Assembly: GCA_002812745.2 (NCBI GenBank)
Contig: NCSJ02000509.1
Span: forward strand, 1 to 21,640
Source: Scytalidium lignicola
Taxonomy: Eukaryota > Ascomycota > Leotiomycetes
Direction of reading: 5' to 3'
DNA length: 21,640 bases
The notes under the pieces are model-generated. The model did no database searches and had not been told where the DNA came from. It worked only from the letters and a program-made list of their open reading frames with translations. Positions 9,561-19,480 of this stretch are shown here, piece after piece. How positions within the stretch are numbered: the first letter of the stretch is position 1; every line of letters begins with the position of its first letter. A program made the translations under genes and the position numbers.

Positions 9561-12500
9561 TCATTTCTTTTCTTCCCTTCCCTTCTCTCTCGGCACTTTT
9601 CTTTCAAATGATGAGCATTATTTTGTCGCCCCAGACCGAGAGGTGTCTGACAACGCCTCGATGGCGATTGACTATTTTCGTGTTATACCAAACGCACATT
9701 TTTTCTGATTTAATAGAAGATAAAAACCTGAATTCTTTATTAATTTCCTGTCCTAACGTTTGTTTAAGCTGGGCTAATTGATGATTTTTCGAGGTGAAAT
9801 TAGGGACGGTGTATTATTACTGTTACTGTTAGTAATTTTTGTCTTCTTCTCAACCTTACTTCAAAATTCCTGGCGACGAAAAGCATTTTTTTTTTTTCGA
9901 TTCGATATCCCGCTACGAAATACTATGATGAACGAAAATTATTAAGTACTATCAAATGCTGATTTCAGCTTGACGAAAAACTTTCGAGACTGTTCTGATA
10001 TTTTATATATATATTTTTTGTGTTGTGGAAGCAGCTGGATGACAGCTTTGTGCCACACTGGGCATCGGGCTGAGATAAAGCTAATCAGTGAAACTGCTTT
10101 TTAGGAAAATCCTCTTTTAGCTTCTGGGTCTGTTCTTTACTCATTGCTTTGGTATGTGCTTATTTTTGTTTTTCTTGCTTTGNTTTTTTGTTTTATTTTT
10201 TGCATCTCCTTTTGGAGGGGGTTCTATGATGTAATAATCTCCATGCTAATGCTGAAGACACTTTTGTGTTGCGTGCTGATACAAACAAGACTTTTCATCT
10301 TTCAACTGAGACCCTTATTCTTTTTTTGTTTAGTTTGTTTAATAGTCGATTTATCGGTTATGGGATTAACTAACATTGAGAATTTTAGGACTGTGGCCAC
10401 GCTGCTAGGGTATATACAGCTATGTCTCCGGCTATTAGCTATCGATTACCCTTCGTATCGAAGGTTCGACGGGAGATTACTGGTAGAGAGTATCCACCAA
10501 CTGTCCATACTTAAGACTTGGTGTGGAAAGCTTGAAAGATGCCTTTGGACATCTTCCTCTTCCATCTCTTATTAACTTCCAAAGTACTATTACTTGATGC
10601 CGTCTGATGCTAGACGACTACCTTGAAGTAAGGGAAAGTCAGGCGTAGCATAAAGACTGGTGCTAGAATATTAATAAGAATGTGCCTTTCAGGCACTGAT
10701 GAACACGGTTTGTTGTACGATTTCCTAACTCATTAACTTTGATATTGTAAGGCCTGTTTCATTACTACACTCTTAAGAGATTCTGCATATCCTATAATCT
10801 AGGCGAGCATGCAATGTATATTCGCTTTAGATTAGTAATTAATAATTCTTCGCGGTGGAATTATGCATAAGAACCAAACAAAATGAGTGATATGCTGCCA
10901 TTTATCATTGGTGTCGGCCAAGTGCCAGCATTACTTCAGTTTGAAATAACTGCTACTATTTTCGACAAGTAGCTGGCAGAATTGAGTACAGAAACAAACA
11001 TATCATTGTCATCCCCATTGTCATTATCATTTTCATCTTCATCCTCACATCTGCTCTATTGATACCTCTGGGGTTTCTACCAGTACCACAATTGTCACAG
11101 AGCGTACGGCTGGCTATATAGGGTACGAAATCAATCGATTCAGTACTAAGCAGAGAATTGTAATACAGGTTCGTATATTTAGGAAAGAGGAACTTGTGAG
11201 ATGGAATAGTCTGATCAACACGTGGATAGTAGCACGCACTACAGTCGTTGTGATTACAACGAAAGCTTGTGTGGAAGCGAAGAATGGACGATTTTCATAG
11301 GGTAGTTTTCCGCGAGAGCTCGTTTGGGGACGTTCTCTGATAATGCCCCTTCATGGAATAGTTAAATGAGACGCTATCTTGTGAAGCAGTAGTAGATTAT
11401 GAAGTTATCATATTTTGCTGTAATTGCTTCACTGACTGAAAGTTAAAAACGTTGCTGCAATTTTTCACTGAAGGAGCAGTGGAGAGCTAGGTGACAAAAA
11501 CTTAAGATCAGATGGAAAGATGCCGTTGAAGGTGAACCTGACTTCCTACTGTCAACAATATATCTCTTATTTATGTAACAGTATATTGGTTTCTGTTTCC
11601 GACTGAGGTACGAGCCGTCAGTTTATATATCTCTTGGCTTTATTTTAGGATTTTAATCTTGATCACAGAAATCTAAAGAGTATCTGGAAGCAAAGTAATT
11701 AAATTTCTTACATGTGTGTGTCAGTTAATAACTCATCTCTCAATTTCTACTCTTTCATCTGGGCTCTACATGAACTCCTTGGTTGAAGTTTTATGTATTC
11801 ATTATTCCTAAATCTCTAAGCTCGCATGATTCATCTTGCTCTTGACATCCATGTACAGAATCTCTCTTTACAATACCAAAAGCGGCTCGTGAAGGAAATG
11901 GATTTCACATATCAGTGACTGTTTTGCTCCGTGTACTTTTATAATATATTTGCAAATGGTATCGCTATTATCTCTTGAATCATATTTGAAAGGACAGGAA
12001 TGCAGTGGCTCTAGATATCGTGGTCTAGACGAAAGCAGCAAGCGCAGCTTTTATTCATGAATTCTGTACGTCCAGATTATTGGAACGACGAAGCCTTGTT
12101 GTGGTAACTCGAAACTCTTCAAACGCCCCCTCCCAGAGCCTCAGTTGATTCTACTATATACTATAGTGTTATAACCACAGGCATAGAGAGTCAAAAATGA
12201 GATAGCGGCAATGGGGAGAATGTCTGTAGACATTTTCTACAACCCTCGATATGCAATCGAAAGAAGCCACTCTAGCGTAGAGCTGAGAATGTATATCATA
12301 GCTCAAAATCCGAGGGTAGCTATGCAACACAGTGCGAAATAAGGGACTTGCGTTGATACTGAAGTTACTCTAAAAAGACTACACATAATGGCTGTCTCAC
12401 TGTGAATTAATTTGCAGTCAATTCTCCCTATCTGGATTAGCTATCCTTCTCACCTGTCCTAGCGACCTTCCATTTTCAGGCATCTTTATAAACTCAAATA

Positions 12501-12834
12501 AGAAACCCATTTTCTAACAGACAGCAAAAGGCGCCGTTGTGGCAGAATGGTCAGGACAAATTGCTGTTACTAAGAGGTGGTCTGGGAAATAATCTAATGT
12601 ATTGATGTGCTTGTCACTGACATTAGTGGAGATGTAGAAACAGCTGTGCTGTGATCGAACTCTTTTGTCCTCTATGTTTCTCTTCTTTTCTTTTTCTCCT
12701 GCTTTTTTAATCCTGTTGCCTTTTTCCACTTCAGAGGTGATTTATTTGCCTTGGGCTGGACTAAAGATTCTCTACATCTACCCCTTTACGTCTCGTTAAA
12801 GTTTGAGTCTACTATATTCGAATTAGCATCCACC
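9561..12834. other. AT-rich gene-free region
   Basis: About 3.3 kb with no supported gene. The longest open frame (10144-10575 plus) begins at a TTG codon, spans an ambiguous base and gives a hydrophobic translation of T-rich DNA, so it is not accepted. Unlike the flanking CT- or T-biased regions, this stretch is AT-rich without strong strand bias and has few microsatellites. I saw no terminal inverted repeats, transposase or reverse-transcriptase fragments, or tRNA-like fold. Small hairpins such as GTGCCT-ttc-AGGCAC (10682-10696) are within chance. It could be decayed transposon sequence, a non-coding RNA gene, or simple spacer. Confidence 0.5.
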
Positions 12835-12915
12835 ATGGCTACTCCTAGAGACTTCCCAATCATGATTGTTGAGCAAGATGTACTGGAAAAGCTATCAGCT
12901 ATCATCCTAGGATAG
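12835..12915 (+). CDS. Small ORF of 26 codons in a good start context (doubtful)
   Basis: The ATG at 12835 sits in CCACCATGGCT, close to an ideal eukaryotic start context. The frame starts MATPRDFPIM, runs 26 codons and ends in TAG. No family is recognised. It could be the remnant or first exon of a lost gene, or chance. No convincing splice continuation was found before the convergent pex16 gene, whose coding end is only about 120 bases downstream. Confidence 0.15.
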   Translation: MATPRDFPIMIVEQDVLEKLSAIILG

Positions 12916-13036
12916 GTCAAGAATGGATTTAATAACCACGTCGAAAAGACGGCTAAATCAAAGCATGACAGCTTCTGTTTGTTATTCCTCTGCTCGCAGT
13001 CNTTTTTTTATCATTGCATATATTTCTATTACAGTA

Positions 13037-14131
13037 TTAAACAGAACTAGTACTAAAGTAATAATTATCCCAAAGATACAGGTAGTCATCCAGAACCCCA
13101 GAAATTAAAGAAGGAAGTTTGTCAGATGTTCTATGCAAGAACCCCTTGGTGACATTCTCATAAAATGCGCCCCTCATTCCCCACCATCCCATGGCCCAGC
13201 CACGCTTATTCCATTGCTCCCTCTCCAATGCCGTAGTCCTCAGTCCATCCTTCCTCAGCTGTCTCGCTGCGTACTCTACGCTCATCCCTAGCAACCATGG
13301 GTACCAATTCTTCTTGTCCTTGCTCCTCGACATGGCAATAGCATATATGACCGGTTGTAGGATGTGTAGCCACTCGGCCACTTGCGCGGAGCCACTAGCC
13401 TTGTTAAGAAGCGCACTTGGCGCTTTGATATCATCTGCTGTCAAAACTTTCGACAGGAGATAGTTGGATATATTGCTGGGATTTGGGAGGGTAGGTAAGC
13501 TCAAGCCCGTTCGCTTCATCTTATATTCTTTGATCTCTGTCGATCGCTCTTCGGAGGGAAATCCTTCGTCTGAAAATTCCTCCTCTTCCGACGACTCATC
13601 TGGAATGATATCTCTCTCTGGGAGTGGTGGAGTGACCAATGGTCTGGACGCGGTAACCTTCAACAGACATAACTTGCAAAATGCCTTGATGATCTCAATG
13701 ATGGCCACCACCCTCCACCGCATCTTCTCCCCTTTGCGCTTCGCCATCATTTCCCAGAGCAATTCTGTGTATTGGATCATCGATAACAGCGTCGCTATTC
13801 TCCTATAAAGCGGGCTCTGTATCCAGAACTTCGTATATCTATTATGGTGCGATTGATGCCGCGGCATCCCCGGTAGCTTCGAAATAGCCCGTGCCAAAAG
13901 AGTGTCATGATACATGGAAAGAAGTTGAACCGAAGAATGTAAACCTTCCGATGCCAGTTCTGCATCGCGAAATCGTCCGGGAATGATATATGTTAAGGAG
14001 CGTAATGCCGATTCGATCTGCGTGACCGCGCTCTGATTCTTGGTGATGAACTCGCTGTACATGTTGAGCCATCGCGGTGGTAATACGAGTGGATTAGGAA
14101 CGCCATGATAACGCTCCTTTGATGCGGCCAT
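13037..14131 (-). CDS. pex16: Peroxisomal membrane protein PEX16 (peroxin-16)
   Basis: PEX16 is a membrane peroxin that helps insert peroxisomal membrane proteins, acting with PEX3 and PEX19 at the ER and peroxisome membranes. The 364-residue product matches the fungal family from end to end: an N-terminal block with LPPRWLNMYSEFITKN, IESALRSLTYIIPGRF and VQLLSMYHDTLLARA, a hydrophobic helix around residues 139-159, an acidic linker (about 177-190), and a C-terminal region ending DDYLYLWDNYYFSTSS. An in-frame ATG at 14227 would add 32 residues, but that extension is Pro/His/Ser-rich and unlike the family. A TATA-like stretch and a CCAAT box lie only about 15-30 bases upstream of 14227, which places that ATG near or before the transcription start. 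So 14131 is preferred. No intron is needed. PEX16 is widespread in filamentous fungi and absent from Saccharomyces cerevisiae. Confidence 0.93.
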   Translation of the reverse strand: MAASKERYHGVPNPLVLPPRWLNMYSEFITKNQSAVTQIESALRSLTYIIPGRFRDAELASEGLHSSVQLLSMYHDTLLARAISKLPGMPRHQSHHNRYTKFWIQSPLYRRIATLLSMIQYTELLWEMMAKRKGEKMRWRVVAIIEIIKAFCKLCLLKVTASRPLVTPPLPERDIIPDESSEEEEFSDEGFPSEERSTEIKEYKMKRTGLSLPTLPNPSNISNYLLSKVLTADDIKAPSALLNKASGSAQVAEWLHILQPVIYAIAMSRSKDKKNWYPWLLGMSVEYAARQLRKDGLRTTALEREQWNKRGWAMGWWGMRGAFYENVTKGFLHRTSDKLPSLISGVLDDYLYLWDNYYFSTSSV

Positions 14132-14399
14132 TTTTATTTGATGGGCATTTGGCCCTTGAGGATGAAGACAATGAAAGGAAGGACGGAATGCGCTGCCGCA
14201 AGGGTGGTTGGACAAACTTGGTGACATGCCGAGGCTGAACGGTTATATCAAATTGGGGTTAGTCTAGGCTCTCCAGCGCATCAATCATGTGATAGTTGCG
14301 ATAACAGCGATAGAGGCAAGCAATGCTATAATTACACAAACTTCCAACAACCCGACCATATTACCTCGGCCACGAAGAGGGAGATACTAACAGCCTGCA
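14132..14399. promoter_or_regulatory. Divergent promoter between pex16 and the F-box gene
   Basis: Only 268 bases separate the preferred pex16 start (minus) from the F-box gene start (plus). Towards pex16 there is a CCAAT box (ATTGG on plus, 14252-14256) and a TATA-like GATATAACC read on minus (14241-14249). Towards the F-box gene the sequence has CCATATTACC around 14356. A perfect TACTAAC at 14385-14391 resembles an intron branch site, but an AG follows immediately, too close for splicing. The compact spacing suggests shared regulation, which is inference. Confidence 0.6.
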
Positions 14400-16304
14400 A
14401 TGTCTCTAAAACGGCGTCTCTCGACTGCCTATGCAGAGGCCTTCTTCCCTGATTCAAAGAAGCCGCGTACGAGACATCCTCTAGACCATCTCTCCGATCT
14501 CTCGGACGAGCTTCTCATCCGTATCCTCCAGAATCTCCCCATTCAGAGCCTCATACAATGCCAACGACTATCGCACCGCTTCTACACTCTTGCAGGAGAC
14601 TCGCAAATATGGAAAAATCTGTACTACAACCGATTCGTGCTTCCCCGAGCTATGCGCATCCCTGGAATCAGGGCGGCGCCAGTGGATGAAGCTCTGCGCT
14701 TTTCCTCGAGAACGAGTAAGTGGTTAAACGATAGCTATCTAGTGAATCGCAGTGATGGGAAGAAGACAAACTGGAAGAGCCAATATAAATTACGACACAA
14801 TTGGGCTATTGGGGCTTGTGAGGTGCAGGAAATCAACGTGGCGGACAGACCTTCTGTGCCCGCCACACTAGCCAAGCTGGTAGAAGGGATAGTTGTTACA
14901 GCGAACAAAGAAGAGGGGCTACGAGCTTGGGATCTAAAGGGAAAGAGGGTAGTTGCAGCTTGCGAATTGGCAGATGGAGACATACCAACTTGTCTTGCAG
15001 TTGATACGCAAAACTCCAACGAGAACCTACTAGAAATCACGGTTGGGTTCGTAGATGGGGGATGGGGAATTTGGAGACTTGATGTGACCACGAGGAGCTT
15101 TAACTGTGCATACAGACATCCAGCCTCAAGTAACGGACGGCTGAGTGCTATAGCGATAGCCAATCCGTATATCATCACGACCACAGATTCCCAATTGCTA
15201 TCACTATATACCTTGGCTGGTCCTCCGCCGGCTTCAGAGCCGGTTTCAAAAGGGTTATCTCTGCAGGTGGAAGAAAATATAACTGCAGAACAAGACAATG
15301 GGTTAGAGCCAGAATCAACAGAAGAACAAACTCAAGAATTGAGGGATTTCAAACCACACCTCCTCGCCTCCCTCCATTCACACACCTCCTGGCCACCAGT
15401 GACGCTTTCCATTCGCACCACAAGCACCACAATAATCGCGAGTATAGCATACTCATTACCTACCTACTTCGAAGGCTACACCATCGGTCTCCAAGAACTA
15501 CACATTTCGCCTACAACAGGCACAATTACCTCCTCTCGGATCGCAACTGCTCTCCCCCAAGGGTTTCACTCGAGCCTAAAGTCTTCTTCTATGTTGGCTC
15601 ATTCAACATTTCCAGAGCCCCCTACATCACTTACATATGCGCATCCCTATCTACTAGCCTGTCACAGTGATAATACTCTGACGCTATATCTTTGTACATC
15701 GACTGCAACCCACTTAGGTATCTCAACAGGTGGGAGGCTCTGGGGTCACACATCATCCGTTGCGGCCGCAGAGATCACTCCAAGGGGGAAAGCAGTCAGC
15801 GTGAGCAGCCGTGGAGATGAGTTGCGAGTCTGGGACTTGGAAGGGGGACTGGCAACGAATATGCCTCCGGCACCAGCGCCGATCTCTCACAATAGTGCTG
15901 AACGTAAGCCGTTAGATGCTACAGCTGAGACTGGACCCTCTATTTCTCGCCCCTCAACACCTTATCGCCCTCCTAGAGCAAAAGGTAGAAAGTCAGTAAT
16001 GGCGCGAAGTGTAGCTATCCGTGCTGAGCTTCGATCTTCTCCCTCCAAATTTTCGGTCGCATCTTCTGATCGGCCTGGTGGGTTACGAAGAGTGGAATCT
16101 GATCCAGCGCTGGGACGAAGAAGCGCAAGAGGGAATGATGAGGTTGGGAACGATTATAAATTAGAACAGGTAGACATGACCGAAGAGGAATCAAGCTGGG
16201 TTGGCTTTGATGATGAGGTTGTCATCGTGCTGAAGGAGTCGGTGGGACGAGGATATCCGCTGCGAAGAGGGAAACAGGCGCTGGTCGTCTATGATTTCCG
16301 ATGA
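14400..16304 (+). CDS. F-box protein with WD40-like repeats
   Basis: A 634-residue protein, probably the substrate-recognition subunit of an SCF ubiquitin ligase. A basic N-terminus with KKPR near residue 20 (possible nuclear signal) precedes a clear F-box at about 29-76: LSDLSDELLIRILQNLP, then a QCQRLSHRFYTLA segment and WKNLYYNRF. Beyond it are beta-propeller-like elements: EGLRAWDLKGK (about 172-182), VGFVDGGWGIWRLD (215-228) and a WD40-type unit GH...ELRVWDLEGG (449-483). A Ser/Pro/Arg-rich disordered stretch (485-590) follows, and a conserved-looking tail with SSWVGFDDEVVIVLKES and ALVVYDF. In SCF complexes the F-box binds Skp1 and the propeller binds a phosphorylated substrate. The propeller is divergent and I cannot assign an orthologue such as Cdc4, Ufo1 or a Pof protein. 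The start is the first ATG in the frame and no intron is seen. Confidence 0.88.
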   Translation: MSLKRRLSTAYAEAFFPDSKKPRTRHPLDHLSDLSDELLIRILQNLPIQSLIQCQRLSHRFYTLAGDSQIWKNLYYNRFVLPRAMRIPGIRAAPVDEALRFSSRTSKWLNDSYLVNRSDGKKTNWKSQYKLRHNWAIGACEVQEINVADRPSVPATLAKLVEGIVVTANKEEGLRAWDLKGKRVVAACELADGDIPTCLAVDTQNSNENLLEITVGFVDGGWGIWRLDVTTRSFNCAYRHPASSNGRLSAIAIANPYIITTTDSQLLSLYTLAGPPPASEPVSKGLSLQVEENITAEQDNGLEPESTEEQTQELRDFKPHLLASLHSHTSWPPVTLSIRTTSTTIIASIAYSLPTYFEGYTIGLQELHISPTTGTITSSRIATALPQGFHSSLKSSSMLAHSTFPEPPTSLTYAHPYLLACHSDNTLTLYLCTSTATHLGISTGGRLWGHTSSVAAAEITPRGKAVSVSSRGDELRVWDLEGGLATNMPPAPAPISHNSAERKPLDATAETGPSISRPSTPYRPPRAKGRKSVMARSVAIRAELRSSPSKFSVASSDRPGGLRRVESDPALGRRSARGNDEVGNDYKLEQVDMTEEESSWVGFDDEVVIVLKESVGRGYPLRRGKQALVVYDFR

Positions 16305-17003
16305 ATTATATGGGCACTATATCACGATATCACTGCGATATTAGTTGGACATGAGGGGGTGAGAAATTTAGATGGTTCAATTCAGGATAAGATCTATGGG
16401 TGTTCTATGAGAAGACGCTGGATTACAGATGGGATACACATGATGGAGAAAAGATACGAGTATCCTACCGCATGGGAGGTATCACATTCTCCTGGCCTGG
16501 ACTGAAGCCTGAATGATCACTGATAATTCCTTTCTGAATACACTATCATCAATACAGACGTTAATCAACACAGGCTTACCAACGATAACTGTTTAACATA
16601 TTGATAACCCCGGACTGACCCATCCTAAGAGTTCATCTCTGACTAGTTTAGAGTACAGAGGCTGGTCCGGATAGGCAGTCACCAAATCTAGTCATACAAT
16701 GAAAAGAGGATTCGATAGGAATGGACCAGGATTGTGTTTCTGGAAATGAGAGACAAGAATAGACAAATGAGGCTAAGAAACGATGGGATTAGAGCTCAAG
16801 GCAGACAATGACTCAAGGATATCCCCTTTCGGATGAACAAGGGTAAATAAGCAGACAAGAAGGAGGAGGAATTACAGTGTAATAATTTAGGGAAATGTGA
16901 ATTACCATAAAACCAAAACAAAGCTATTTCTCATCTCGTTACATCTAGGCTCCTAACAAAGCAAAGCAAACAAAGGCCACCAACAAAAATAACAAACACG
17001 CCC

Positions 17004-17041
17004 AGGCAGACGTGTCAATCATCATCACATCACGTCTGCCT
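17004..17041. repeat. Perfect 11-bp inverted repeat (hairpin)
   Basis: AGGCAGACGTG at 17004-17014 and its exact reverse complement CACGTCTGCCT at 17031-17041 enclose a 16-base loop. The stem is GC-rich and would be stable in RNA or as a cruciform. No T run follows it on plus. It could be a transcript-end structure, a dimeric binding site or a small-RNA precursor arm; nothing decides between these. Confidence 0.75.
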
Positions 17042-17342
17042 CTCCCGTATAGGGTTACATAGTTACAACAGATACAGTAGCTGAGTCAAAGAAAGTTTCA
17101 TCTCACCGTAACTAAAGCAATTGTACCAGCACAAGTATGATTCAAGTCAAAAGCCAATCCAGCCATGACACACTCACCGAAAGGCAAACGGCAAACCTTT
17201 TTTGCCCAGCAGCAGCAGGCAGTGCCAGTGATCCCTAGCGCATAATGAATGAAAACCAAACAATCCAGTCAAAAGCATCTAGAACCAAACTTATCAAACT
17301 CAAGGCTGTACTGTAAATACCATACAAGCACAAGCACAAGTA

Positions 17343-17354
17343 CCCCCCCCCCCC
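17343..17354. repeat. C homopolymer of 12
   Basis: Twelve consecutive C on plus in non-coding DNA, the counterpart of the G run at 1240-1251. Confidence 0.9.
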
Positions 17355-18300
17355 TGTGCAATAACCAAACCCCTGGCAATTAAATGCCAAAGAAACAAGG
17401 CCACCAATTACGATCACATGAGCCAAGTCACATGCATAAACTTAAAGCAAAAAAAGAGTCACGTGTACCTTGCACAGCCCCCCCTGTGTTTCAGATCTTC
17501 CGCCCTGCCCAGCCTGCCAGCCCCTCGCTTCCTAATCGTCATGCCCTTGTGCGTGCCTCGTGCCTCGCTGCCTCGTGCTGCAGGGACACTGTTTTGCGAT
17601 AAGGTGCCGCGGCATTTTGGAACTCAAAACATCCTTCCCTACACCTTGTTTTTCTAACTAGAATTAGTTTGCATAGCACTTCGTATACANTTTTTTTCTA
17701 TTACAGAGTACTATAAACTGAATAAGAAAAATCAAAATCCTAACAGTGTACTGTACTACAGAAAAATGAGTGTGAGAAATAAACCAACCACAACGGTAAA
17801 ACTCCCATGTGATGTGTGCCCGCCCACAATTCTTGGGTTTCGCCCTACCCGGTATCTTATCTAAGTGTACTGTACTGTAACTGCGCCACGTACGTAATGT
17901 CAGCCCCCGTCCTTCTTCCTTTCCACGTGTAAGATTGAATGGGATTTTTCTAAATAAAGAAAGAAAAACAAGTAAGATAGGATCGAGGGCTTGGATTTGA
18001 AATCCTTGTAACATCAAATCTGATTACTATACTAGGTTTTCTTACTGTACAATTGATACAGTACAGTTTTACACCTGTGTCAGTCGTAGCAAAATTGGCG
18101 GGGGGTTACATTACATCAGTTTTGGGTCCACTTTCTCATCCACTTCTTATACTGTACTTGTAATTGAAAAAAAGAGGATCAGAAGTTATATCAATTGATT
18201 GAAATCAATGGAGTAATTGAGTTGGAGTGTAGATCCGCTTGAATGCAAGGCACAAAAGCAGTCCCACCCCATCCCCATCTTAGATCACCATCACATCACC

Positions 18301-18402
18301 ATGACAAAGGCACGCGCGGCTCGGAACCGGAAACCAAGAATTAGGGCAAGCAAGCATCAGCAACAGCAACAACAGGCACGAGATTCCAAAACAAAGGGAT
18401 AA
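18301..18402 (+). CDS. Small basic ORF of 33 codons with poly-Q (doubtful)
   Basis: An ATG at 18301 in the context ATCACCATGAC opens a 33-codon frame ending in TAA. The product is very basic (MTKARAARNRKPR at its start) with six Gln in a row and has no known relative that I recognise. Composition and length fit chance in A-rich DNA; it is recorded because the start context is good. Confidence 0.1.
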   Translation: MTKARAARNRKPRIRASKHQQQQQQARDSKTKG

Positions 18403-18651
18403 TATAAAAAGAGAAAGAAATAGAGAGAGATCACGTGGATTGTGTTAAAATCAATCAATTAGAAAAGCCCAAGTGCAAAAATTGTGTGTGGAAGAGAGGG
18501 GGGAATTTCCTTTCCCCCCTAAAATGTCAATCTCATTCTGCTTCAGTAAACTAACTGATCCCTAGGACATCATCTATTCATTAAAAGAAAAGAGGCGTCA
18601 AAAGCAAATATAACGCCAAACATACTACCCCAGCCATGACCAAAAATCTCA

Positions 18652-18688
18652 AATCCTAATCCCAATCCCAATCCCAAATCCCAAATCC
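18652..18688. repeat. AATCCC tandem repeat
   Basis: Imperfect AATCCC units repeat about six times, starting with one AATCCT. The unit differs from the fungal telomere repeat (CCCTAA), so it is taken as a microsatellite. Confidence 0.85.
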
Positions 18689-19031
18689 ATCATTTCCCAA
18701 TGGAAATGAAAAAGATCATGTGTGTGCTCTGTATGTTGGAGGGAAGAAAAGCCAAACAATCATCACAATTCCAAGATCTGACGAATAATGTAGTAGCAAA
18801 AACGCATAAGGAAAAAAAAAAGAGCTCTGGCAATGCAGAGCTTGTGTGTGAATTCATGATGTTGTGGAGCTGGGCGGGCTCTGGGTATCAATCAGACTCT
18901 GACCCTATGCAAATGTATATCCCAAATAAGTTCCCCCAATCCCTAATGATCCCCTAATCCCCGATAGTTCCGTGATGTGTGCCTTATGTTCCCCAAGTCC
19001 CGATGTAGTATCCCCGTTCCCCATGCTCCCT

Positions 19032-19057
19032 ATGATGATGATGACGATGTATGATGA
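19032..19057. repeat. ATG trinucleotide repeat, imperfect
   Basis: Tandem ATG triplets with one ACG interruption, in non-coding DNA downstream of the SWIRM gene. Confidence 0.75.
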
Positions 19058-19480
19058 ATAATGAAAGAAGGGTGTAAAAGAAATAAGAGAGTTCCCATTT
19101 CCAAGTTTCTGTTCCCAAAGCAGAAAAAAAGCCTGCAGGTGACAAATTAAAAAAAAATTCGTTGCGTGAAGCGTCTAAGCGGTTCGTCTAGATTCAAGTT
19201 GAATGAATCGGTGATTGTTTGAGGAAAAGTTCAAAATTCAAAAATGAACCGCCAAGTCGCAATCTATCTAGTTATGAGTCGAGAGTGGAAAGCTATCTAT
19301 TCAGTGGCGAAGAAAAACAACGCTGAAGGCAAAAACCCTAGAGTGGCGAAATTGTCCATGAGAACATACGCAGTCTCCCATATAGGGAGATTCGAATCAG
19401 AACTTGAAGAGCGGGGAAAGAAGACAAATGAGTCACGATGAGTTTCAAGAGCAAAATTGCTGCCTGGCCGTGTGACTGAT

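Larger units (their letters stand above)
16305..19480. other. 3.2 kb between convergent genes, no supported protein gene
   Basis: The F-box gene (plus) and the SWIRM gene (minus) converge on this stretch. About 18.4-19.4 kb is A-rich on plus, so T-rich on the SWIRM sense strand, which suits a long 3' untranslated region of that gene. Between about 17.0 and 18.45 kb there is a perfect 11-bp hairpin, seven TACTGTA/TACAGTA motifs and three CACGTG palindromes (17460, 17924, 18432), more like a promoter than a terminator. Open frames at 18700-18957 and 19244-19441 lack domains. An ambiguous base lies at 17690. Confidence 0.5.

Noticed and set aside
10144..10575. 143-codon plus-strand open frame with hydrophobic stretches
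   Set aside because: It starts at TTG, spans an ambiguous base, and its hydrophobicity comes from T-rich DNA; no domain is recognised.
12531..12680. Possible tRNA: an A-box-like TGGCAGAATGG with a distant GATCGAAC
   Set aside because: The two boxes are over 100 bases apart, the T-arm does not pair and there is no matching acceptor stem.
14385..14393. TACTAAC followed by AG just before the F-box start, suggesting a 5' intron
   Set aside because: The AG directly follows the branch sequence, too close for a usable acceptor, and the frame from 14400 already gives a complete protein.
18652..18688. Interstitial telomere-like repeat
   Set aside because: The unit AATCCC is not the fungal telomere unit CCCTAA; it is treated as a microsatellite.
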